NCBI RefSeq assembly: GCF_018622995.1
Contig: NZ_CP076022.1
Location: 1,612,001-1,676,000, forward strand
Source of the DNA: Arthrobacter jiangjiafuii
Lineage (GTDB): Bacteria; Actinomycetota; Actinomycetes; Actinomycetales; Micrococcaceae
Direction of reading: 5' to 3'
DNA length: 64,000 bases
Both the position numbers and the translations under genes were made by a program. The first letter of the stretch is position 1; every line of letters begins with the position of its first letter. The notes beneath the pieces are model-generated. The model saw only the letters and a list, made by a program, of their open reading frames with translations. It was not told the origin of the DNA and searched no databases. Positions 10,570 through 17,963 of this stretch are shown here, piece by piece.

Positions 10570-11463
10570 CTACAAAAGGCCATTATCGATGGCCTTGGAG
10601 ACAGCCGCAGCTCGGCTGGTAACGCCGAGTTTCTGGTAGAGCGACCTGATATGGGTCTTCACGGTATTGGGGCTGAGCTGTTGCCTCGCGGCGATGCTCT
10701 GCACGGTTTGGTACTGCGGCAGCTCATGCAGGATTTCCTGCTCTTTGGGCGTGAGCAGCTCGAACAGGCTGCCGGGTGGCGAACCGTAGTCCCGGTCCCG
10801 GTTGGCAGGGGTTGGCCGGTGGGAATCGTACCCCAGATACATCCCCGGCAGCAGCGTGAGGGCAGCAGCCCAGCCTCCGGTGAGAGCCTGGACGATGTCC
10901 AGGTCCTGCTGGATGAGATGAATGCCGCGGGCGCCCAGAAAAGCGGCTGTTTCCGCCGTCGTGAAGGCCAGTTCCTGCGTGCCGTACGTGAGCGTCGCGC
11001 CGCCGGACGGTGAATCCGCTGCCGGGGGAGCGGGCCGGGACCGGGCGCCGTCGTTGTAGGGGAGTTGGGGCGGATGGCGTCCGGCGAGGACAAAACGGAC
11101 ATTCCACGGCCGGGAAGCAATCAGGGCGGCCAGCCACCGGCCGCCGTCTGCGGCGGTGTCCAGGCAGTGGATGTCGTCGATGAGTACCGTCAGCCGCCGG
11201 CCGTCAGGACCCGGCAGGATCCGGGTTAGTGCGGCGAGCAAGGGGGCGGGTCCGCCGACCGCGGGAAGGCTGATCCAAGCAGTGGTTTCGCCAGCGGACG
11301 CCAGCTCGGATGCCCACATGGCCAGGAGCGTTGTTTTGCCCGTGCCTGCAGCGGACCATACCTCGGTGGTTCCGGTGCCGGTGGCAGGTACCAGCCGTGG
11401 CCGGGATAGTTCGCGGCCCATGAGTGGCGGCGGATGAAGCAGGCCGGCGGGGGAGACGCACAT
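10570..11463 (-). CDS. Small P-loop LuxR-family regulator (MalT-like, truncated architecture)
   Basis: A 297-aa protein with a Walker A AAGTGKTT at about 38-45, a Walker B LIDDIH near 93-98, and a C-terminal LuxR HTH (about 232-297, with LTPKEQEIL and LSPNTVKTHIRSLYQKLGV). This is the end-to-end layout of MalT/LAL regulators, which are usually about 900 aa, but the whole TPR sensor middle is missing. It may be a compact ATP-dependent activator. An AGGAG lies 11 nt upstream of the ATG. The target genes are unknown. Confidence 0.8.
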   Translation of the reverse strand: MCVSPAGLLHPPPLMGRELSRPRLVPATGTGTTEVWSAAGTGKTTLLAMWASELASAGETTAWISLPAVGGPAPLLAALTRILPGPDGRRLTVLIDDIHCLDTAADGGRWLAALIASRPWNVRFVLAGRHPPQLPYNDGARSRPAPPAADSPSGGATLTYGTQELAFTTAETAAFLGARGIHLIQQDLDIVQALTGGWAAALTLLPGMYLGYDSHRPTPANRDRDYGSPPGSLFELLTPKEQEILHELPQYQTVQSIAARQQLSPNTVKTHIRSLYQKLGVTSRAAAVSKAIDNGLL

Positions 11464-11623
11464 AGTTCATTTTCTCCTGCAAGAGGTGCCCTAAATATAG
11501 GCGTCGCGTCCGGCGCCGCATAAGCCGGGGCGGGTCCCGGGCTTTCAAAACCGGGAAATCTGCAGGCGGCAGGCCGGCCCGGTCACGTTTCGGACCCAAC
11601 CCCGCGCCGCTTCCGTATAACGC

Positions 11624-11662
11624 GCAAAGGCCCCGGCCGACGTCGTCGGGCAGGGCCTTTGC
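11624..11662 (-). terminator. Hairpin downstream of pdtaR
   Basis: Perfect 10-bp arms GCAAAGGCCC / GGGCCTTTGC (11624-11633 and 11653-11662) with further internal pairing. It lies 49 nt after the pdtaR stop. There is no clear T-run, so it may be a weak or bidirectional terminator. Confidence 0.6.
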
Positions 11663-11710
11663 GGTATCTTGCGTTGTGCTTCCGGAGCTGCAGCGCTCCG
11701 GGCGAAGAGC

Positions 11711-12316
11711 CTAGTTGACCTGGTTGATGATGGTCTCGGCGACTTCGCGCATGCTCAGGCGGCGGTCCATGGAGGTCTTCTGGATCCAGCGGAAGGCCTC
11801 GGGCTCGGTGAGGCCCATCTTCGTGGTCAGCAGGGATTTGGCGCGCTCCACCAGCTTGCGGGTGGCGAACTGCTCCTTGAGGTCGCTGACCTCTTCTTCG
11901 AGGGCCTTGATTTCCTCGTGGCGGGACAGTGCAATTTCGATGGCCGGGATCAGGTCGGCGGGTGTGAAGGGCTTGACCACGTAGGCCATGGCGCCGGCTT
12001 CGCGGGCGCGCTCCACCAGTTCCTTCTGGCTGAAGGCGGTCAGCAGGACCACGGGCGCAATCCGTGCCTTGACGATCTGCTCGGCTGCGGTGATGCCGTC
12101 CATGACGGGCATCTTGACGTCCATCAGGACGAGGTCGGGCTTCAGCTCGATGGCCAGGGCAACGGCCTTCTCGCCGTTGTCCGCCTCGCCGACGACGTCG
12201 TATCCCTCTCCGGTGAGGATTTCCACGATGTCGAGACGGATGAGCGTCTCATCCTCGGCGACGATGACGCGCCGCGCCGGTGCGTTGGACGGGGCGGACT
12301 CAGTTGACTCAGACAC
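11711..12316 (-). CDS. pdtaR: ANTAR-domain response regulator, PdtaR type
   Basis: A 201-aa two-component response regulator with an RNA-binding output. The receiver domain spans about 15-130, with acidic residues E21/D22, phospho-acceptor D66 (LVLMDVKMP), a conserved Thr (LLTAF) and Lys (VVKPF). After a coiled-coil linker (about 132-155), the ANTAR domain occupies the C-terminus (ERAKSLLTTKMGLTEPEAF to the end). In mycobacteria the family (Rv1626) acts with the kinase PdtaS by binding paired hairpins for antitermination. No kinase gene is next to it here. Confidence 0.93.
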   Translation of the reverse strand: MSESTESAPSNAPARRVIVAEDETLIRLDIVEILTGEGYDVVGEADNGEKAVALAIELKPDLVLMDVKMPVMDGITAAEQIVKARIAPVVLLTAFSQKELVERAREAGAMAYVVKPFTPADLIPAIEIALSRHEEIKALEEEVSDLKEQFATRKLVERAKSLLTTKMGLTEPEAFRWIQKTSMDRRLSMREVAETIINQVN

Positions 12317-12351
12317 AGGTGCTCCTCAGATGCGGTTGGACTGCCGTGTGC

Positions 12352-12378
12352 GAACTGACAGTTCACAGAAATAGCCTA
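12352..12378 (-). promoter_or_regulatory. pdtaR promoter with palindrome at the transcript start
   Basis: On the minus strand a -10-like TAGGCT lies at 12378-12373. Just downstream is GAACTG-A-CAGTTC (12352-12364), a perfect 6-bp inverted repeat that would fall at about +2 to +14. It could be an operator or a 5' RNA hairpin. No clear -35 box. Confidence 0.4.
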
Positions 12379-12443
12379 TCCGCATGTAGAGTAGATTCGC
12401 GCCCAACACGGATTGTGAACTTGTGATTCACACCGCAGGGCAG

Positions 12444-12525
12444 GCCCGAATGGCGGAATTGGCAGACGCGCTGCACTCAAAATGCAGTATCGAGAGGTGT
12501 GTGGGTTCGAGTCCCACTTCGGGCA
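12444..12525 (+). tRNA. tRNA-Leu (anticodon CAA)
   Basis: A class II tRNA. The acceptor stem GCCCGAA/TTCGGGC, the D-arm, the anticodon stem CTGCA/TGCAG with loop CTCAAAA (anticodon CAA), a long variable arm, and the TpsiC arm GTGGG-TTCGAGT-CCCAC are all present. CCA is not encoded. An IS481-family element begins 7 nt after the discriminator base, and the first terminator on this strand (12577-12609) lies inside the IS. Confidence 0.97.
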
Positions 12526-12550
12526 CTTTTGTGATGAGTCGAGACATCGT

Positions 12551-13759
12551 TCACGGATGAGTCGCGACATAGGTAACACCCCGGTCTTCGGACCGGGGTG
12601 TTTTCTTTTGTCTGGGTTGGTAATCGCGTGAGGGGTCCAGGGTCAGTTCGCGCAGGATCTCTCCGGTGGCTGTTTCGGTGATGACGATGTCCTGTTCGTG
12701 GATGAGCATGAGGATGTGTTTGCCGGCGTAGGCCCGTCCCAGCCCGATATGTCGCAGTCTGCCTGCGTAGCGCAGTGAGACCTTCCCGGTCATGTCGATG
12801 CGGTCCACGCGGACCCGCCAATGACCTCCCTGCCGGGCTGTCAGCGGTACCGCTTTGACGGTGGCGTTGTAGGCCTGGACGGGTGTTTTCCGGTCCAGCG
12901 CGCGGTGCGGACGTTCATGGTTATAGATATGGCGGAACTTTTCGAGCTGGGCGTTGAGGTCCTGCAGGGTCTCTGCCCGCGGCTGGCCGCTGAGCCATTT
13001 CTTCAGGGTTTGATGGAAGCGTTCAATCTTTCCCTGGGTTTGCGGGTGGCCCGGGGATCCGTTCTTCTGGGTGATCTTCAGGGCGTGCAGGAGGTTCTCG
13101 AAGCTGTTGCGGCCGCCTTTGCCGCCGGCGAAGCGGGAGGTATAGACCAGGCCGTTGTCGGTCAGGGTGGAGGCCGGCAGCCCGTACTGGTTGGCGGTTT
13201 TGAGGAAGGTCTCGCTGACGGCGGTTCCGGTGACGGGCCGGTATGCGGTGCAGGCGAGCAGGTAGCGGGAGTGGTCATCGAGGAAGTTCAGGATCTCGGT
13301 ATCGGTGCCGTCGGCCAGCGGCCAGTGGGTGAAATCGGATTGCCAGGTCTCGTTCGGTTGGGCGGCTTCGAAGCGGTGAAGTGAGGATTTGGGCCGTTTT
13401 CTGGGTGCTGGGGTGATCAGACCGGCGGCGTGCAGGATCCGGCGGATCGTTGAGGTGGAGGGCGCGGTGATGCCTTCCCTGGCGAGGTGCCAGGCGATGG
13501 TGACGGGACCGGCGTCCAGGCCCGCTGCGGTTAGGTCCCGGCGCAGGGACCTGATCCGGTCAGCGGTCGGGGGCGGGATGCGGTGTGCGTTGTTGTGCGG
13601 GCGGCGGGAGCGCTGTGCCAGGGCTGCTGTGCCGCCGTCCCGGTAGCGGCGGATCAGGACGTGGACCCAGCGGCGGCTCACGCCGTAGCGGCGGGCGGCC
13701 TCGGAGATGCTGAGGCCCTGCTCGGTGACGGACAGGACGATGACCTTCTGCTTTGACAC
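12551..13759 (-). CDS. IS481-family transposase
   Basis: Cut-and-paste DDE transposase of 402 aa from the GTG at 13759 (SKQKVIVLSVTEQG); the frame is open to 13804, but that extension runs into an end repeat. The N-terminal HTH SISEAARRYGVSRRWVH is followed by an rve/RNase H-fold catalytic domain with D (WQSDFTHWPLADG), D (LTDNGLVYTSRF) and E (GKIERFHQTLKKWL), and a C-terminal beta domain. No frameshift is seen, so it may be active. Confidence 0.92.
   Translation of the reverse strand: MSKQKVIVLSVTEQGLSISEAARRYGVSRRWVHVLIRRYRDGGTAALAQRSRRPHNNAHRIPPPTADRIRSLRRDLTAAGLDAGPVTIAWHLAREGITAPSTSTIRRILHAAGLITPAPRKRPKSSLHRFEAAQPNETWQSDFTHWPLADGTDTEILNFLDDHSRYLLACTAYRPVTGTAVSETFLKTANQYGLPASTLTDNGLVYTSRFAGGKGGRNSFENLLHALKITQKNGSPGHPQTQGKIERFHQTLKKWLSGQPRAETLQDLNAQLEKFRHIYNHERPHRALDRKTPVQAYNATVKAVPLTARQGGHWRVRVDRIDMTGKVSLRYAGRLRHIGLGRAYAGKHILMLIHEQDIVITETATGEILRELTLDPSRDYQPRQKKTPRSEDRGVTYVATHP
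12577..12609 (+). terminator. IS-borne terminator reading from tRNA-Leu
   Basis: CACCCCGGTC-TTCG-GACCGGGGTG (12577-12600), a perfect 10-bp stem with a UUCG tetraloop, followed by TTTTCTTTT. It lies within the 3' end of the transposase frame and points rightward. It would stop transcripts from tRNA-Leu and protect the transposase from antisense read-through. Confidence 0.85.
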
Positions 13760-13872
13760 GGCCGATTCTGGACCGGGGCCGGTATGAAGCATGTCGCAAC
13801 TCATCGGTGAAGTGTCATCTGTAAACGATGTCCCGACTCATGTGTGAACTATGTCGCGAGTCCCAGATACCA

Positions 13873-13883
13873 ACTTCGGGCAC
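13873..13883 (+). repeat. Duplicated tRNA-Leu 3' end
   Basis: ACTTCGGGCAC at 13873-13883 repeats the last bases of the tRNA plus one (12516-12526). A cGAGTCCCA just upstream (13857-13865) resembles the tRNA T-arm sequence with a small insertion between. The copy lies directly to the right of the intact IS and directly to the left of the decayed IS end. Confidence 0.7.
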
Positions 13884-13884
13884 C

Positions 13885-14020
13885 TTGTATGACGAGCAGA
13901 GGCAGTGTCCGCGGATGACGTTCGCTTGAGCCGCGACATACGTAACACCCAGTCGTCGGACCGGGGTCTATTCTTGTGTGTTTTGGTTGATAGTCGTGCG
14001 CGGTCCAGGCAGTTGGGTTC
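13885..14020 (-). pseudogene. Decayed IS481 left end and transposase C-terminus
   Basis: This stretch aligns by eye with the left end of the intact IS: the GAGCCGCGACATACGTAACACC unit, a degraded form of the terminator hairpin (GTCGTCGGACCGGGGT), and a translated DYQP-x-GVTYV-like tail matching the transposase C-terminus on the minus strand. Many substitutions suggest an older insertion at the same target. The rest of that copy is gone. Confidence 0.75.
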
Positions 14021-14183
14021 GGACCCGCTGCCGCCCCGCCCAGGCTGCAGATGTACACCCCAGCGGACGGCTGAAGAATCGGATCGGTTTTGCGGGAGGT
14101 GAAGCCCCACCTTCCAAACGCTGCGGCCGCTCAAGCTGACAGTGGTTCTTCTGCCTTCTGCGCCCGGGTAGGTGGGCTATTGC

Positions 14184-15002
14184 CTAGGGGATTCGAATAG
14201 TATGGATAGCGGGATCCGAGCCGCTCTTCTCAATACTAATCTTCAGCTGGCCTCCCTTTTGGCCGTTCGCGGCAACGTATAAACGCGTGGACTGTCCCAC
14301 GAGTAGTTGGGTATGACCGACCATATTGACATCTTGCTTATCATCCTGGTTGCCCACATAGGTGGCCGCTGGCTTAATCGATAAATCTGCATCACTGTTG
14401 TTGGTGACTTCTACAGAAAATCTGTAGCTGTCTGCATAAGCCAACTTATGTCCTCCCAGAAATTTTACTTTTAGGGGACCCACTAGTTGATCCTCATTCG
14501 AAGCGGGTGTCACAATCTGGGAGACTGGGATGCCATTAACCGTAAAATCGATCAGCCTATGATATTCGTCAAAGTTGAAGTTGGCATAGGTGAGACAGTT
14601 TGAGGAATTGTCTGTTGCACAAAGATTTACACGTTCAGAATTAGCGTCAATGTTGTAGGAGTCGTCGGAATATTCGACTTCCCTTGCCGGGTACGCGCTC
14701 CACATGCCTTGAAGGATGAGTATGAATTGCTCCGCCGGAGATCCGGGTGACGCATGCGTAAGTGCCTTACTCACTCCCGAGTCAGGGGTTCCCTCAGGTG
14801 CTGAAGAGTCAGAATATGCTGCATGGAAGTAGCTCGAAGCAGCAGATTCATTTGCCTTTTTATCCCCCGGCGTCGTCAGGCCAAAAAATGGATAGGCCCA
14901 GTCGAGCCCTGAAAGCACAAGTGCAACGATGGAGATCCCAGTTGCAATGAGTGACAGGACTGTAGTGCCCCGCCCGGCGGACGATTGGTCGGCCGACGCC
15001 AT
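14184..15002 (-). CDS. Hypothetical membrane-anchored extracytoplasmic protein
   Basis: 272 aa from the ATG at 15002 (GGAG 6 nt upstream; the open frame extends to 15095). One transmembrane helix at about 15-34 (VLSLIATGISIVALVLSG) is followed by a long hydrophilic region that should be outside. Two cysteines (LCATDNSSNC) may form a disulfide. AT-rich codons stand out from its neighbours and suggest acquisition, as does the adjacent IS debris. I do not recognise a family. Confidence 0.65.
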   Translation of the reverse strand: MASADQSSAGRGTTVLSLIATGISIVALVLSGLDWAYPFFGLTTPGDKKANESAASSYFHAAYSDSSAPEGTPDSGVSKALTHASPGSPAEQFILILQGMWSAYPAREVEYSDDSYNIDANSERVNLCATDNSSNCLTYANFNFDEYHRLIDFTVNGIPVSQIVTPASNEDQLVGPLKVKFLGGHKLAYADSYRFSVEVTNNSDADLSIKPAATYVGNQDDKQDVNMVGHTQLLVGQSTRLYVAANGQKGGQLKISIEKSGSDPAIHTIRIP

Positions 15003-15148
15003 CACATGCTCCGGCTGAGGCATCGGTGCCTGGCCGGACGCGGCGACACAGGACTGTGACCATTTCGATCCATGGTCGATGGTAGCGCGAAGCAAGTCGA
15101 CAAGACTGCTTGAAAATTACTCGTCCTCAAGGCATCACAGCAGGCCCC

Positions 15149-16084
15149 TCAGCCCAGCCGGTCAAAGGCCTCCAGCAGCCGCGTCACGGAGCCTCCCAGG
15201 TTCCACTCCTTGCCCAGCCCCTCCAATTCGGCACGCGCATCACCGGTGACCGGGTGCAGCTCCGCCCCGACCTGCCCGAGGCCGGGCAGGTCCAGATCGC
15301 GGACCACCTGGACCACGGTCGGTGCCACCTCCAGATAGTCGGCTGCGGCGGCCAGCTTGGACCGCACCGGCGACGAGAGCGGACTCTCCGGATCCGAGGC
15401 CGCAGCGAGCAGGGACTCGAGGCTGCCGTATTCGCCGAGCAGCGACGCCGCGGTCTTCTCGCCAATGCCGGAGACCCCGGGCAGGCCGTCGGACGCGTCG
15501 CCGCGCAGGGTCGCATAGTCCGCATACTGCTGGGGCAGCACGCGGTACTTCTCGACGATCGACGCCTCGGTCAGCACATCGAGGTTCTTCATCCCGCGCG
15601 CGGTGTAGATCACGCGCACCTCGCGGTCGTCGTCGATCAGCTGGAACAGGTCCCGGTCGCCCGTCACCACGTCCACGGGCAGGTCGGCGTGGCTGGCGTA
15701 GGTGCCGATCACGTCGTCGGCCTCGTGTTCCGGAGCGCCGACGACGGCGATGCCGGCCAGCTCCAGCGTCCGGAGGATCATCGGGATCTGCGCTTCCAGC
15801 GGATCGGGCACCACTTCGACGTCGGGACCGGCCACCACCACCTCGGCCACCCGGTGCGTCTTGTAGGTCGGCAGCAGGTCCACCCGCCACTGCGGCCGCC
15901 AGTCATCATCCCAGCACGCCACCAGATGCGTCGCCTCATAATCGGCGGTCAGCCGCGCAATCATGTCCAGCAGGCCGCGGACGGCGTTGACCGGAGTGCC
16001 ATCCGGGCGGCGGATGGTGTCGGGCACGCCGTAGAAGGCGCGGAAGTACAGGGACGCGGTGTCGAGCAGCATCAGGTGGGGCAT
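15149..16084 (-). CDS. 5'-3' exonuclease (PolI N-terminal domain family)
   Basis: A 311-aa flap endonuclease-like nuclease, the stand-alone version of the PolI 5' nuclease. The N-terminal LLDTASLYFRAFYG, the acidic metal cluster CWDDDWRP, EHEADDVIGTYA and VTGDRDLFQL, and the helix-hairpin-helix GDASDGLPGVSGIGEKTA are all present. It probably removes RNA primers or flaps in replication and repair. ATG start. Convergent with the IS-side hypothetical gene and divergent from the Nudix pair. Confidence 0.93.
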   Translation of the reverse strand: MPHLMLLDTASLYFRAFYGVPDTIRRPDGTPVNAVRGLLDMIARLTADYEATHLVACWDDDWRPQWRVDLLPTYKTHRVAEVVVAGPDVEVVPDPLEAQIPMILRTLELAGIAVVGAPEHEADDVIGTYASHADLPVDVVTGDRDLFQLIDDDREVRVIYTARGMKNLDVLTEASIVEKYRVLPQQYADYATLRGDASDGLPGVSGIGEKTAASLLGEYGSLESLLAAASDPESPLSSPVRSKLAAAADYLEVAPTVVQVVRDLDLPGLGQVGAELHPVTGDARAELEGLGKEWNLGGSVTRLLEAFDRLG

Positions 16085-16237
16085 AGGCCGATCCTTGCAT
16101 GAATAAACCGGCAGCGGGAGGACGCCCCGTTGGCGTGGCGACCGGGCAGGCGTACCGGCCCGGGACCGGGCCGGAGCCGGCTGCGGGCGTCCCCTAGGAT
16201 GGGGACCGTCCGTGAACCGTGGAAGGCTGGAGCCCCG

Positions 16238-16693
16238 TTGAGTGATCGATTTTCCCTAGTCCCGGCCAGCTACCTCATCTTCCGCCGCGGCGGACAGGTC
16301 CTGCTTCAGCTGCGGCGGGGGACCGGCTACATGGACGAGCATTGGGCGACGGCGGCTGCCGGCCATGTGGAGGCGGGCGAGTCCGCCCTCGAGGCGGCAC
16401 TGCGCGAAGCGAAGGAGGAACTTGGCGTCACTGTTGCCCCTGACGCCGTCGTTCCGGTGACCGCCATGCACCGCCGGCAGGGGGAGTTCCTGCCGGTCAA
16501 TGAGCGGGTCGACTTCTTCTTTGCCTGCACCGAGTGGGAGGGCGAGCCGCGGATCATGGAACCGGGAAAGGCCGCTGAGCTGCGCTGGTTCCGTCTGGAC
16601 TCCCTGCCCACCCCGATGGTGCCGCACGAACTGTCGGTCTTTGAACTCCTGGCCGGCGGCGTCCCGCCCATTCTCACGCACGGCTTTTCCTAG
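16238..16693 (+). CDS. Nudix hydrolase
   Basis: Hydrolyses a nucleoside diphosphate linked to another group. The Nudix box is intact: GHVEAGESALEAALREAKEE then LGV, matching GX5EX7REUXEEXGU. The chosen start is TTG at 16238 with GGAG 5 nt upstream (LSDRFSLVPAS, about 151 aa); a longer frame from 16130 lacks a good SD. It is followed 19 nt later by a second Nudix gene. Confidence 0.9.
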   Translation: MSDRFSLVPASYLIFRRGGQVLLQLRRGTGYMDEHWATAAAGHVEAGESALEAALREAKEELGVTVAPDAVVPVTAMHRRQGEFLPVNERVDFFFACTEWEGEPRIMEPGKAAELRWFRLDSLPTPMVPHELSVFELLAGGVPPILTHGFS

Positions 16694-16712
16694 ACGGCAC
16701 GAAGGAGCACGC

Positions 16713-17192
16713 ATGATTTCCAGTGCAGGAATCCTGCTCTACCGGAAGACCTCCGCTACCGGGACCGCCGGCCTCGAGGTATGGATCGGGCACATGGGCG
16801 GACCGTTCTGGGCCCGAAAGGACGAGCATGCCTGGTCCGTGCCGAAAGGGGAGTACCTCTCCGGCGAGGAGCCGCTGGCCGCAGCCAAACGCGAGTTTGC
16901 CGAGGAGATGGGTACCCCGGCACCGGCTGCGGACTACCTCCTGCTGGGCAGCTTCCGGCAGTCATCAAAGAAGACCATCATCGTGTTCGCAGCCGAGTCC
17001 GGCTTCGCCCCGGAGCAGATCAACAGCAACACCTTTTCCCTGGAATGGCCGCCGGGCTCCGGGAAGGTACGGGAGTACCCCGAGATCGACGACGCCGGCT
17101 GGTTCCCCGTGGCGGTGGCCCGGACCAAGCTGGTCAAAGGCCAGGTGCAGGTCCTGGACGCACTGCTGCGTGTGCTGGAACCCAAGAGTTAG
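16713..17192 (+). CDS. Nudix hydrolase, second of tandem pair
   Basis: 159 aa, ATG with GAAGGAG about 6 nt upstream. The Nudix signature is KGEYLSGEEPLAAAKREFAE then EMG; the PF-W-RKDEHAWSVPKGE context is typical of the group whose members act on dinucleoside polyphosphates or similar. It starts 19 nt after the first Nudix gene, so the two are likely co-transcribed. It is not a close duplicate of the first. Confidence 0.9.
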   Translation: MISSAGILLYRKTSATGTAGLEVWIGHMGGPFWARKDEHAWSVPKGEYLSGEEPLAAAKREFAEEMGTPAPAADYLLLGSFRQSSKKTIIVFAAESGFAPEQINSNTFSLEWPPGSGKVREYPEIDDAGWFPVAVARTKLVKGQVQVLDALLRVLEPKS

Positions 17193-17274
17193 CTGCCTGA
17201 AGCCGTGCAAGGCGCCTGCCGCCGTCGTCCTCCAGCGGGTTCCGGCCCTGGCCGGCCGGGCCCGGCACACCGGA

Positions 17275-17706
17275 TCAGCCTGTCGGCTGGTCCGAGCTGC
17301 CAAGGGACCGCGCATAGGTGCACAACGCATCCCGGACGTACTGCGCCCCCGACGCGAACTCGCGGGTGTAGTTGGCCGCAAACCGGTCATCGGCCACGTA
17401 CATCTCGGCCAGGCCGGTCAGCATCTGCGGATCCGGCTGCGCCTGCCGCGAGCCGGCGGTGATCCAGCCGGCATGACGCCGGGCAATTTCCTGGGCCTCC
17501 GCACTGTCTGCGGGCAGCCCGCTCCGCTGCGCGGCATCCCAGGCATCCTGCAGTGCGGCATGCTCGGCCTGGAATCCGCGCTTCTGCGCCTCATCCAGCG
17601 AGCGCCACCACTGGTCCGATTCTGCGTAGGCCTCCCGGCCCCAGCGCTGTTCCACCTCCTCCCGGTATTGGGTGTGGTCAAAACCGTTGAACATTTGTTC
17701 TGCCAT
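17275..17706 (-). CDS. Stand-alone TipAS antibiotic-recognition protein
   Basis: 143 aa, about the length of the short TipAS form made from Streptomyces tipA. It begins MAEQMFNGFDHTQYREEVEQ and contains the helical TipAS domain to the end; a GGAGG SD precedes the ATG. In the same frame upstream, a coiled-coil linker typical of TipAL-type MerR proteins is still readable (LLREEQDRLQARIGAV, 17710-17790), but the MerR HTH domain is absent and a MerR-type promoter sits immediately before it. The protein probably sequesters thiopeptide-like or other multidrug ligands without acting as a regulator. Confidence 0.8.
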   Translation of the reverse strand: MAEQMFNGFDHTQYREEVEQRWGREAYAESDQWWRSLDEAQKRGFQAEHAALQDAWDAAQRSGLPADSAEAQEIARRHAGWITAGSRQAQPDPQMLTGLAEMYVADDRFAANYTREFASGAQYVRDALCTYARSLGSSDQPTG

Positions 17707-17810
17707 GATTTCTTTCCCTCCTTCCAAAGCCTCCAGAGTGGCGCGCACCGCTCCGATCCGCGCCTGTAACCGGTCCTGTTCCTCCCGCAGGAGCGCTCCA
17801 CAACACCACC

Positions 17811-17841
17811 AGCCTAGAAGTTGACGCTGCGTCAAAGTCAA
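17811..17841 (-). promoter_or_regulatory. MerR-type promoter/operator with 19-bp spacer
   Basis: On the minus strand, -35 TTGACT (17841-17836), a 19-bp spacer holding the palindrome TTGACGC-A-GCGTCAA, and -10 TAGGCT (17816-17811). The over-long spacer with a central dyad is diagnostic of promoters twisted open by MerR-family activators. No MerR HTH remains in the gene it drives. Confidence 0.75.
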
Positions 17842-17963
17842 CTCCTGCCGGCACCGGGTGCGTAACGCCAGATTCCGGGACGGACCGTATCGGCCGGACC
17901 GGCCCGCGACTAGGCTCGAAACACCGCACTGCGCGACGATTCCGGCCCTGGAGGTAACGCCCA

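Larger units (their letters stand above)
12532..13862 (-). mobile_element. IS481-family insertion sequence at the tRNA-Leu 3' end
   Basis: A complete-looking element with imperfect terminal inverted repeats (12532-12560 and 13814-13842, sharing ATGAGTCG-GACATCGTT). The repeated unit GAGTCGNGACAT occurs twice at the left end and three times at the right end (outermost right copy near 13850-13862), so each end looks like an array of transposase-binding sites. One DDE transposase is encoded. The exact outer boundary and any target duplication are uncertain because flanking tRNA sequence is itself duplicated. Confidence 0.85.

Noticed and set aside
12444-12525. Integrative element att site at the tRNA-Leu 3' end
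   Set aside because: The duplicated tRNA end is bounded by IS481 ends and no tyrosine or large serine integrase is present, so an integrase-made island is not supported.
15110-16102. 330-aa plus-strand frame over the exonuclease gene
   Set aside because: His/Arg/Gly-rich shadow of a clear nuclease on the minus strand.
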